Made by a program: the position numbers and the translations under genes. The notes under the pieces were generated by a model. The model had not been told where the DNA came from, made no database searches, and saw nothing but the letters and a program-made list of their open reading frames with translations. From Heteroscillospira sp050943935 (GTDB lineage: Bacteria > Bacillota > Clostridia > Oscillospirales > Oscillospiraceae), in contig JBMNQC010000002.1 in NCBI GenBank assembly GCA_050943935.1, positions 124,001 to 188,000 of the forward strand: 64,000 nt of DNA. Reading direction: 5' to 3'. How positions within the stretch are numbered: position 1 is the first letter of the stretch; each line of letters opens with the position of its first letter. Positions 1 to 9,700 of this stretch are shown piece by piece.

Positions 1-705
1 GCTGAGGTCCAGCTTCTCAAACATATCAGGGCGCTTGTCCATTGTGCGCTCTATGCTCTTTTCACGGCGCCATACGCGCACGTTCTCGTGGTTGCCGGAC
101 AGGAGCACCGGCGGCACGGCGCGGCCCTCCCACACCTCGGGCCGGGTGTACTGGGGGTACTCCAGCAGGCCGTCCCAATGGCTCTCGCCGGTAAAACACT
201 CCTCGTCGGCCAGGACGCCGGGCACCATGCGGCACACGCTGTCGGCCACGGCCATGGCGGCTATCTCGCCGCCGGTTAGAACGAAATCTCCAAGAGACAG
301 CTCCTCGTCCACGCACTCCTCTATGAAGCGCTCGTCTATTCCCTCGTAGTGGCCGCAGACCAGCACCAGATGGTCGTAATTGTCCTTGAGCCGCCGCGCC
401 TCCGTCTGGGTATAGGGTCTGCCCTGGGGGGACAGGTATATGACCCGTCTTTTGCGCTCACCCGCCTGGGCGGTGATATGCTCCAGACAGGACTTGAGAG
501 GCTGGGCCATCATAACGCAGCCCCAGCCGCCGCCGTAGGGATAATCGTCCACCTGGCACTGCTTGTTCTCGGTGAAATCCCGTATCTGCACGGCGTTTAT
601 TTCAATTATTCCCTTTTTCGCCGCCCGGCCTATTATGCTCTCGCCCAGTACGTGGGACACGGAGTCGGGAAAAAGGGTCATTATATCTATGCGCATACCG
701 GACAT
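1..705 (-). CDS. trmD: tRNA (guanine-N1)-methyltransferase TrmD, 3' end outside window
   Basis: TrmD methylates G37 of tRNAs read by CNN/GNN codons, using S-adenosylmethionine, and prevents +1 frameshifting. The visible 235 codons contain the knotted-fold signatures: an N-terminal RIDIMTLFP strand, the DDYPYGGG loop, CGHYEGIDER and GDFVLTGGE. The ATG at 705 is preceded by GGAGGG at an 8-nt distance; a second in-frame ATG at 696 matches the usual family start but is too far from that site. It follows rimM with only one base between stop and start, so the two are translationally coupled. The C-terminus runs off the left edge. Identification is near certain. Confidence 0.96.
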   Translation of the reverse strand, partial: MSGMRIDIMTLFPDSVSHVLGESIIGRAAKKGIIEINAVQIRDFTENKQCQVDDYPYGGGWGCVMMAQPLKSCLEHITAQAGERKRRVIYLSPQGRPYTQTEARRLKDNYDHLVLVCGHYEGIDERFIEECVDEELSLGDFVLTGGEIAAMAVADSVCRMVPGVLADEECFTGESHWDGLLEYPQYTRPEVWEGRAVPPVLLSGNHENVRVWRREKSIERTMDKRPDMFEKLDLS

Positions 706-706
706 C

Positions 707-1201
707 TCACAGTCCCTCCATCATGCGCACGGTGATAACTCCGGCCACAACGTCGGTGTTCAGTATAAAGGCGGGCACGGCGGGGATGAGCATCTCCCTG
801 TCCGGGGCCTGCACCACATAGACGTCGCTGCCGGGCAGGTTCAGAACCTCTTTGAGCTGTCCCACGGTATTTCCGTCCTCGTCCACTACCTGCGCGCCCA
901 GGATATCCTGGATGAAGTAGCCGTCCTCGGACAGCTCGGCGTCGTCACGGTTTATGAACACGGTCTTGCCCTTCAGGCGCATGGCGGCGTTCACATCCTC
1001 CACGCCCTCCAGAGCGGCAATTACGCAGCCCTTGTGCACACGGCTGTGCTGCACCTTTACAGGCGCTCCGTCAATATAAAAACGCGCAAAATCCAGCAGA
1101 AACTCGGGCGAATCCGCCCAGGGCTGAATCTTCACTTCACCGCGCACACCGTGGGTGTTCACGACCCGCCCGGTCTCGAGATATTGCTTTTTTTCTGCCA
1201 T
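707..1201 (-). CDS. rimM: Ribosome maturation factor RimM
   Basis: RimM (164 residues, normal length) binds ribosomal protein S19 and assists assembly of the 30S head. The N-terminal part has the family hallmark GRVVNTHGVRGEVK near residues 10-23, followed by the PRC-barrel half ending in VITVRMMEGL. The ATG at 1201 has GGAGG 8 nt upstream. An in-frame start 33 nt earlier lacks a site and is rejected. It lies between khpA and trmD in a conserved firmicute operon. A terminator-like hairpin stands in front of it, which may lower its expression relative to rpsP. Confidence 0.95.
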   Translation of the reverse strand: MAEKKQYLETGRVVNTHGVRGEVKIQPWADSPEFLLDFARFYIDGAPVKVQHSRVHKGCVIAALEGVEDVNAAMRLKGKTVFINRDDAELSEDGYFIQDILGAQVVDEDGNTVGQLKEVLNLPGSDVYVVQAPDREMLIPAVPAFILNTDVVAGVITVRMMEGL

Positions 1202-1231
1202 GGTTTTACCTCCGGTAATATGCTTACATAC

Positions 1232-1298
1232 CAAAAATCCCCGAGCTGTGCTCGGGGAAGGGCGAAACGCCCCGGCCGGGGGAGTTTTCTCCCCCGGC
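1232..1298 (-). terminator. Tandem hairpins between khpA and rimM, possible attenuator
   Basis: On the minus strand a 10-bp perfect stem with a 4-nt loop (1275-1298) is followed by a hairpin with arms CCCCGAG/CTCGGGG (1239-1257) and then ATTTTT. The second hairpin has the form of an intrinsic terminator inside the operon, so partial termination before rimM-trmD is likely. This is inferred from sequence only. Confidence 0.6.
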
Positions 1299-1305
1299 AG
1301 CTTTT

Positions 1306-1536
1306 TCAGTCCATTATTTCAACGGACACTTTTTTGCCCTTTCGCTGGGCTACAGCCTTCATAAGAATACGGATCTCTTTGACGATCCGACCCTGACGGC
1401 CTATGACCTTGCCCATATCACCATCGGCAACGCGCACTTCAAAGACGGTCTCCGAATCGGCCTCGCGCTCAGTCACAGATACCTCGTCGGGATTATCTAC
1501 CAGGTTCTGCACGATGTAGGTCAAGAGTTCTTTCAT
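1306..1536 (-). CDS. khpA: KH-domain RNA-binding protein KhpA (YlqC family)
   Basis: A 76-residue single KH domain with the RNA-contacting GxxG loop in VIGRQGRIVKEIR (residues about 42-54). KhpA pairs with KhpB/EloR in many Gram-positives and binds RNAs connected with cell elongation and division. Its place directly after rpsP in the ffh-rpsP-khpA-rimM-trmD operon is diagnostic. The acidic N-terminal half (residues 15-35) is ordinary for the family. Confidence 0.93.
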   Translation of the reverse strand: MKELLTYIVQNLVDNPDEVSVTEREADSETVFEVRVADGDMGKVIGRQGRIVKEIRILMKAVAQRKGKKVSVEIMD

Positions 1537-1551
1537 GCCGGTTGCTTCTCC

Positions 1552-1788
1552 TTAGATGGCTTCCGCCTTTTTGAGCAGTGCTCTGGCAGTATCGGTGGGC
1601 TGAGCGCCGTTGGAAATCCAGTACTTGACGCGCTCTGCGTCTACGGTAACAGCGTTGCCGGCCTGAGGATCGTAGGTGCCGATCTCCTCGATGAATCTGC
1701 CGTCGCGGGCGTTGCGGGAATCCGCCACGATGATGCGGTAGTAGGGGTTCTTCTTGGCGCCCATTCTGCGAAGTCTGATTTTGACCAT
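1552..1788 (-). CDS. rpsP: 30S ribosomal protein bS16
   Basis: A 78-residue protein beginning MVKIRLRRMGAKKNPYYRI with the family motifs ADSRNARDGRFIEEIGTYDP and a C-terminal DAERVKYWISNGAQPTDT segment. It is a structural protein of the 30S body needed for early assembly. It lies between ffh and khpA with a 15-nt gap to khpA. AGGTGAATATAC precedes the ATG. Confidence 0.98.
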   Translation of the reverse strand: MVKIRLRRMGAKKNPYYRIIVADSRNARDGRFIEEIGTYDPQAGNAVTVDAERVKYWISNGAQPTDTARALLKKAEAI

Positions 1789-1854
1789 GTATATTCACCT
1801 CCGTTAAATTTTATCTATATAGTCGGGCCTTTTACGGCCGAACTGTCTGCGAGT

Positions 1855-3198
1855 TTAGAAGCCGAAGAGGCCCTTGCCGCCTCTGGCAAGACGCTTCATC
1901 TTCTTTGCGCCGCCGGACATCTGCTTCATCATGGTCTGAGCCATCTCGAACTGCTTGAGCAGCCGGTTCACCTCCACCACCGAGGTGCCGCTGCCCGCCG
2001 CGATGCGCTTTTTGCGGCTGGAACCCAGCACGGAGGGATTTTCCCGCTCGTACATGGTCATGGAGAGGATGATGGCCTCGGTATGCGCCAGAGCCTTCTC
2101 GTCTATCTGAGCGCCCTGGAGCGCCTTTGCGTCCATGCCGGGTATCATTCCGGCTATATCCTGCAGCGAGCCCATGGATTTCATGGAGACCATCTGGTCG
2201 TAGTAGTCGCTGAGAGTAAACTTGTTCTTTTTTATCTTCTCGGCCAGCTCCTGAGCCTTTTTCTCATCAAAGCTCTGCTCGGCCTTTTCAATTAGGGTGA
2301 GCACGTCGCCCATGCCCAGTATGCGGGAGGCCATGCGGTCCGGGTGGAAAACCTCGATCTGGTCCAGCTTTTCGCCCATGCCGGCGAACTTGATAGGCTT
2401 GCCGGTGACGGCCTTTACGGAGAGGGCCGCGCCGCCTCTGGCGTCGCCGTCCAGCTTGGTGAGCATTATGCCGTCCACGCCCAGGGCCTGGTCGAAAGCG
2501 GAGGCGGCGTTCACCGCGTCCTGACCGGTCATAGCGTCTATCACCAGCATTATTTCGGCCGGCTCAACAGCGGCCTTTATGGCCTTCAGCTCATCCATAA
2601 GCGCCTCGTCCACATGCAGGCGGCCGGCGGTGTCCAGAAACACCATGTCGTTGCCGTGGCGCTTGGCGTGCTCAACGGCGGCCTTGGCTATGTCCACAGG
2701 GTTTGCCGTGCCCATCTGGAACACGGGCAGCTCAAGCTGCGCGCCCACGGTCTCCAGCTGCTTAATGGCGGCGGGACGGTAGATGTCGCAGGCGGCCAGC
2801 AGAGGACGCTTGCCCTGCTTACGCATGAGGGCGGCCAGCTTTGCGCCGTTGGTGGTCTTACCGGCGCCCTGAAGGCCTACCAGCATAACCACGCTGGGGG
2901 ATTTGGATGAAATATTTATCTTGGTGCTCTCGCTGCCCATGAGGGCGCAGAGCTCCTCGTTGACTATCTTGATAACCATCTGGGCGGGAGTGAGGCTCTC
3001 CAGCACCTCGGCGCCGTTCGCGCGCTCCGAGACATTTTTTACAAAGTCACGGACGACCTTGTAGCTGACATCTGCCTCAAGCAGGGCTATGCGCACCTCG
3101 CGCATGGCCTCCTTTATATCGCTCTCGCTCAGGCGGCCCTTGCCGCGGAGCCGCTTGAATGTGGCGTTAAGTTTTTCGGACAGAGATTCAAATGCCAT
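1855..3198 (-). CDS. ffh: Signal recognition particle GTPase Ffh
   Basis: Ffh (447 residues) binds SRP RNA and signal sequences and delivers nascent chains to FtsY and the Sec translocon. It contains the N-domain four-helix bundle, the GTPase motifs GLQGAGKTT (G1), DTAGR (G3) and TKLDGDARGG (G4-G5), and a C-terminal M domain with the RNA-binding SGTSVxEVNRLLKQF segment and a methionine-rich tail (QMAQTMMKQMSGG-like). The ATG at 3198 has AAAGGAG 9 nt upstream. It follows ylxM by 29 bp, as in other Firmicutes. Confidence 0.98.
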   Translation of the reverse strand: MAFESLSEKLNATFKRLRGKGRLSESDIKEAMREVRIALLEADVSYKVVRDFVKNVSERANGAEVLESLTPAQMVIKIVNEELCALMGSESTKINISSKSPSVVMLVGLQGAGKTTNGAKLAALMRKQGKRPLLAACDIYRPAAIKQLETVGAQLELPVFQMGTANPVDIAKAAVEHAKRHGNDMVFLDTAGRLHVDEALMDELKAIKAAVEPAEIMLVIDAMTGQDAVNAASAFDQALGVDGIMLTKLDGDARGGAALSVKAVTGKPIKFAGMGEKLDQIEVFHPDRMASRILGMGDVLTLIEKAEQSFDEKKAQELAEKIKKNKFTLSDYYDQMVSMKSMGSLQDIAGMIPGMDAKALQGAQIDEKALAHTEAIILSMTMYERENPSVLGSSRKKRIAAGSGTSVVEVNRLLKQFEMAQTMMKQMSGGAKKMKRLARGGKGLFGF

Positions 3199-3227
3199 AT
3201 CCTGCCGCTCCTTTCTGTAGGGAAAAA

Positions 3228-3572
3228 TCATTCCTGCCTGAGAGCCTCAAGCTTTGCCAGAGCCTCGCTGAGCAGTTCGGCATTTCCGCCGTTCTGTACG
3301 CGCCGGATGAGATTCTCTATCTCATCCACCTGGACCCGCAGGCGCTGAAAGCGCTCCACCAGACCGGTCTTTTCCTCCGTGTCCGTCAGTATTCTGTCGG
3401 CCCGGCGGATAATATCCCACACGCCCTGGCGGGATATGCCGGACTGCTCGGCGATTTCCCCGAGAGACAGGTCCTCGTTATAGTGCAGGTCGTAGTATTC
3501 GCGCTGCTTATCGGTGAGCAAATCGCCGTAGAAATCGAAGAGCATCGAGCGGCGCAGAGTATTGTCCTCCAT
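3228..3572 (-). CDS. ylxM: YlxM-family putative DNA-binding protein
   Basis: A 114-residue helical protein with a sigma-region-4-like helix-turn-helix (LSLGEIAEQSGISRQGVWDII, about residues 35-55; DNA-recognition helix at SRQGVWD) and a leucine-rich C-terminal coiled segment. YlxM is always found immediately upstream of ffh in Firmicutes, and in streptococci it modulates SRP activity. It is probably the first gene of this operon, since the next gene upstream is divergent. Confidence 0.9.
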   Translation of the reverse strand: MEDNTLRRSMLFDFYGDLLTDKQREYYDLHYNEDLSLGEIAEQSGISRQGVWDIIRRADRILTDTEEKTGLVERFQRLRVQVDEIENLIRRVQNGGNAELLSEALAKLEALRQE

Positions 3573-3737
3573 ATGCCCACCTCCATGTGTGAAAGCAATC
3601 TACTTTACAAGCTGGAATTATACACTTTCCGCAGGCGGCTGTCAAGGTTTTTTTCTTGAAAGCGGCAAAAAGTATATTTTGCCTGAAACAGGGAAAAATT
3701 CATAGCAAGCTTTGTAGAGCTTTTGGAGGCTGATACC

Positions 3738-6700
3738 ATGGATAACAATAACAACACCAATTTTTATATAGAAACCTCCGCTCTGGGAGAATACGCCAGG
3801 CGCATGGCTGGCAGCTATTCTGATACGGCGCACATTTCCGGACGGGATATCTGTTCCGCCATACGACGTGACCTGCGGCGTCTGCAGGCTCTCTCCAACT
3901 GTGACAGTCCTCCGCCCGGCAGCGCTATGGAGTGGCTGACCGACAACTGGTATCTGGCCCGGCGCGAGGCTCTGTCCGCCGCGGGCGCTTTCAGATTCTG
4001 CGGAAAGCTCCCGGCCAGCCGTGACCAGGCTCTTATCCGGCTGGCCGCCGACGACCTGCTCCGTGCCGGTGACGGGCAGATTACTCAGGAGCGCATAGCC
4101 GTGTTTCTGGAAGCCTGGCAGACGCGCCGTGTGCTGCCCAGGCTGGAGCTGGATCTGTTCATCCCCGCGCTTAAAGCCGCCGCAGTATCCGCCCTGGCTC
4201 AGGGCGGAGAGGAGCTGAACCCGGAGCGTGCCGGCAGGCTGTTCACTACCCTGCGTTTTCTGGGCAGCCACGACCTGAGCCGGTGCATAGACTCCCTGGA
4301 CCTGACGGAGCGCGCTCTCATGGCGGAGAGCGCCGGTGTATATCCCCGCATGACGGAGCGCACAAGGGACAGCTATCGCCGCAGGATGGCCGCTCTGGCA
4401 AAAAAGCAGCGGCTGCCCGAGCATATGGCCGCCCGACGCCTGCTGCGCCGAAGCGCTGAGGCAGCGCCGGAGCTGCGCCATGTGGGTTTTCTGTTGTTTT
4501 CGGAGGATAAAAGCTCCGGTCTGACCTACATTGCGGCCAATTTGCTGCCTACCCTGTCCCTGTCCATAGCCCTGGGGCTGCACCTGGGCCCTCTCGCCGC
4601 CCTGCTGCTTCTTCTGCCCTTCTCCGCCGCGGTGAAAGCGCTTACGGACCTTGTTCTGCTGCGCACCCTTACGCCCCGTTATCTGCCCCGAATGGAGCTT
4701 AAAAACGGCGTGCCGCCGGAGGGAAAAACCCTCTGCGTCATCTCTGCCATTATATCCGATAAAGCCGGAGCAAAAGAGCTGTGCGCCCGGCTGGAGGAGG
4801 CGTGTCTCTGCTCCCGTGGCTCAGGCGAAAACCTTATCTTCGGTCTGCTGGCCGATCTGCCCGAATCCACAGAGAAGGAGCTGCCCGGGGCCAGGAAAGC
4901 CATGGCTGAGGCCGCGCGCCTGCTTGAGGAGCTGAGCCGCCGCTATGACCGCCACTTTCTGCTTCTGACACGCCCCCGGGTGCAGCGGGAGGGCAAATAC
5001 ATGGGCTGGGAGAGAAAGCGCGGCGCCATACTGGAGCTGGCCCGGGCCATGAGGGGGCAGGACTGCAGCATACGCTGTCTTGCAGGGGACCTGCAGGCAC
5101 TCATGGGGGCGCGGTACATTCTCACTCTGGACAGCGACACCCATCTCACTCCCGGAAGCGCGCTGGAGCTAATAGGCGCCATGCTGCACCCCCTGAACAA
5201 GCCGGTCATCGACGAGAAGCGGGGCGTGGTGGTGTCCGGTCACGGAATTATACAGCCCCGTATGTCCACCCAGCTGCGCTCGGCCGTGCGCACGCCCTTC
5301 GCCCGGCTTTTTGCCGGCCAGGGCGGCATAGACCCCTACAGCAGCCTCTGCGGCGAGGTGTATATGAATCTCACCGGTTCCTCCGTATTCTCCGGCAAGG
5401 GCATACTGGATGTGGACGCCTTTCTTCGCTGTGCCGGGAATTTTCCAGAGGGACAGATACTCTCACACGACGCTCTTGAGGGCGCCGTGCTTCGCTGCGG
5501 CTGGGCCGGGGACATAGAGCTAACCGACAGCTTCCCCGGGGAGGTACTGAGCTTTTACCGCCGCGCCCACCGATGGATACGGGGCGACTGGCAGAACTCC
5601 CCCTGGCTGTTTTCCCGGGGCGCAAACCTCAGCGACCTGGACCGCTGGCGGCTGCTGGACAGTCTGCGCCGCTCTCTGGTCTCCCCCGCCGTGCTGCTCT
5701 GCCTGCTGTGGAGCTTTTTCGGCGGCAGAGCCGCCGTGGGCCTTATTGCTATGGGATGCTTTATCATCAATCTTATTCTGGCGGCGCTGCACTCCATCAT
5801 CCACCGTCCGGAAACGGGGGAGCGCTACCACTCCACGGTGATAAGCGGTCTGCCCGGCTCTCTCTGCCAGAGCGCCGTGTCCTTTATCCTGCTGCCATTG
5901 GAGGCCTTTACAGCTATATCCGCCATCCTTACTGCTCTGTGGCGTATGCTTGTAACCAGGCAAAGTCTGCTGGAATGGAGCCCTGCCGGTCAGGACTCCC
6001 GCCGGGGCGTGACGGCTTATATCCGCGCCATGCTTCCGGAGGCGCTGCTTGGACTTGCGTGCATATGGCTCTCTCCCGCCGTCATAGGCAAGGCCTCAGG
6101 CGTGCTGTGGATGTTTTCTCCGCTGGCAGCCTGTATGCTCAGCCGGGTTTGCTCCGACAGACGCAGCCGGCTCAGCTGCCGCGACCGCTGCTGGCTGCTC
6201 ACCCGTGCAAGGGAGATGTGGGGATATTTCGACGCCTTCATGGACGGTGAAAACCACTATCTTCCCCCGGACAACTGGCAGGAGCGCCCGCCGGTCGGTC
6301 TTGCCCGGCGCACCTCTCCCACAAATATCGGTCTGGCACTGATATCCACCCTCTCCGCAGCGGATTTGGGTATCATTGAGCCGGACACGGCCCGCGAACG
6401 CATTGACGCCACCCTCACAACCATTGAGGCTCTGCCCAAATGGAAAGGGCATCTCTACAACTGGTACAGTACCCAGACTCTGGAGGTGCTGCAGCCTCCC
6501 TACGTCTCCACGGTGGACAGCGGCAACCTCTGCGCCTGCCTTATCGCTCTTTCTCAGGGACTCACGGAATACGGCTTTGCCGACAGCGCCGGGCGCGCCC
6601 GGGAGCTGGCCGGCGCCATGGATTTCTCTCCCCTGCTTGACAGGGAGAAGCTGCTTCTGCGCATAGGTATAAATACAGCCGAGCCGGATAGCGGCAGCGG

Positions 6701-9700
6701 CTGCTATGACCTGCTGGCGGGCGAGGCGAGGCTGAGCGCCTATCTGGCCGTAGCCCGGGGCGATATACCGAAAAAGGTGTGGGAGCGTATGTCCCGCTGC
6801 CTGGTGGCAAAGGGCCACCGCCGGGGCATGGCCTCATGGACGGGCACCATGTTCGAGTATCTCATGCCCGAGCTGCTGCTTCCCCTGGCAGGAGCCTCCC
6901 TGCTGTACGAGACGGCGCACTTCTGCCTTTACGTCCAGCGCAGGCGCGCCCCCGGCAAGCCCTGGGGCTGCTCAGAAAGCGCCTATCACGCTCTCGACCC
7001 CAGTCTTAGCTACCGCTACAAGGCCCACGGCTGTCAGGCCCTGGCCCTGAAACCCGGTATGGACGACGAGCTGGTGATATCCCCCTACAGCAGCTTTCTT
7101 GCCATGTCCGTGGACGCCCCGGCAGCCGTGCACAATCTGCAGGAGCTTGAAAAGCTCGGCGCCTTGGGACGCTACGGCTTTTGGGAGGCTCTGGATTACA
7201 CTCCCTCCCGTATGCGCTCCGGCGAGCCGGAGATGGTGCGCTGCGTTATGGCCCACCATCTGGGCATGAGCCTCATATCCGTAGCCAACGTCATACAGAA
7301 CGGCGTGTGGCGCAAGCGCTTCATGCGTGAGAGCGCCATGGGCGCCTACGGCTGCCTGCTGGAGGAGCGCATACCTCTGAACGCTCCCGTGCTGCGGCGC
7401 AGTCCCCTGAACCCGGCCGAAAAACAGCGCCCGGACAGGCATCGCGGTCTGTGGTCGAAAAGCGGCGGCACAGTAGAGGGCGACAGGCTGTACTGCAATG
7501 CCGTCACCAACGGCACTTACAGCGTTATGTCTACCTCATGCGGGCACAGCACATCGTACTGCGGCGATATACTGATGTACGCTCCCTCAGACCTGCGCCC
7601 CGGCAGCGGCCACGGCATTGATTTTTTCATATGGGACGGAGAACACAGCCGCAGTTTGCTTCCCGGCGTTGCCTACGCTTTTACCCAGCGGGAGGTGAGC
7701 ATACAGAGCCGCCCTGGCTCACTCAGCGCCAATATGGCCCTGAGCGTGTGCGCCGACTGCAGCGGCGAGCGCAGGATAGTGTCCCTCACCCCGGACGGAG
7801 AGGGGCTTAGCCGGGTAATGCTCACCATGTCCATGAAGCCCGCGCTGGCATTCGAAAAAGATTATGTAAATCATCCCGCTTTTTTCGGCCTTGGGCTGGA
7901 AGCCCGCAGCATACCCGGAGGAGTACTCATTCGCCGGCTGCGCCGGGGCAGACTGGACGCCTGCTGGCTTTGCGTAAAATGCAGTCACAGCTTTGAGGCC
8001 GATCTGTCGGAAAACTCCGTCTCTCCCCGCGCGCGCCGGGGCAGGCAGCCCGAGGGATGGCTGGTGCGCCCAAATCTGAGGCTGGATGTGCCCCTGGAGC
8101 TGACCGGCGGCAGAACCGAGGAGATACGCTTCGCCCTGGGCTTCGGTGCGGACGCGGAACAGGCGGAGACCTATGCGGACAGGGCGCTGGCAATGGACGC
8201 CGGAAATACCGCCGCACTTCCGGAGCTGTCCGCCGCCCTGCTGGGGCTGGACGCCGGGGATGTGGATGACGCCATGGGGCTGATGCCGCCCATACTGTTC
8301 CCCCGGGTGAAAAACGCAGCAAATATAAGGGACACGGACGGACGGGGCGGCCTGTGGCCCCTGGGGATATCCGGCGACCTGCCTCTTGTGGTGTATGACG
8401 CCTCCGCACCCGAGCTCATTGAGGACGCCGAGCGCACGGTAAAGCTGTGCGCCTATCTGCACAGCCTGAGCATCCCCTTCGATCTGGCTGTGATGGTAGC
8501 CGACGGCGGGGATTATCTGAGGCCGAACGAAAGCCGTATAAGCCGTCTGCTGGCTCATCACGGTTTGGAACATCTGCTGGGGGCAAACGGCGGCGTGCAC
8601 CTGCTGGATGTCTCAAAGGACCTCTCCGCTCTTAAAAACAGCGCCTGTCTTCTTCTGCCGGAGGACGGTACGGATGCAAAATATATTTACAATAATATAT
8701 TTATGTTAACTAATCCTCTGCTGTCCAATGGCGGCGCCATTCCGGAATTCCGCTTCCCGGACGGCGAGAGCTTTGAGTTTTATGTAAACCATTCTCTGCC
8801 GCCCGTCACCTGGACGAATATGCTCACAAATGGCCGCTTCGGCTATCTGGCCGCAGACTGCGGCACGGGATTCATGTGGATGGACAACGCCCGTGAGCAG
8901 CCTATAAGCCCCTGGCTGAACGCTCCCGCCGCCGTTACGGGCCACGAGATACTGGAGCTGGAGACAGACAGCGGACAGTACAGCCTCTTCGCCTCCCCGG
9001 AGGGGCAGACCAGGATACGCTACGCCCCTGGCACGGCGGTGTGGGACAGCAGCGTAAACGGCCTGCATCTGCGCGTCACCGCCTTTGTCCCGCCGGAAAC
9101 GGACGCCCGGGTGCTGCTTCTGGAGAGCAGTAAGCCCGTGTATCTGCGCTGGAAGCTGCCCCTCTCCCTCAGCTCAGACAGGGGCGGACGCCCTTTTGTC
9201 GTTACTGATTATGTCAACTCAACTTTATCCGCCCGAAGCGCCCGCGCGGACGCCGGCGCGACCTTTTCCTCCCTGTGCAGCTGCGGCTTTTCCGGCTTCA
9301 CCTGCGACGGCGGCAGCGCCGCCCGGGGCGAATACGACGAAAAGACCGGAGCCGTTGCCGAGCCCTGCTTTGCCGCGCGCATATCCGTGCCCGGCCGGGC
9401 CGTGCTGGTCTGCGGCTGCGACGGAGAGGAGCAGCTGCGCGCCCTGGCCGAGCCCCAGGCCGCAGACAGGGCTCTTGAATACACCCGGCGCTACTGGCGC
9501 TGCCGCACCAGCCGTCTGAAGGTGTCCACCCCCTACCCGGAGCTGGACAGAGCCCTCAGCCCCTGGCTTCCCTACCAGACCGAGGCCTGCCGGATAATGG
9601 GACGCACCTCCGTCTATCAGAGCGGCGGCGCCCTGGGCTTCCGTGACCAGCTTCAGGACGTGGTGTCCCTACTGCTCACCCAGCCGCAGCTCTGCAGGGC

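Noticed and set aside
3642..4583. Minus-strand frame of about 310 codons near the glucan synthase start
   Set aside because: Shadow of the glucan synthase gene; Gln/Gly-rich without a family pattern.
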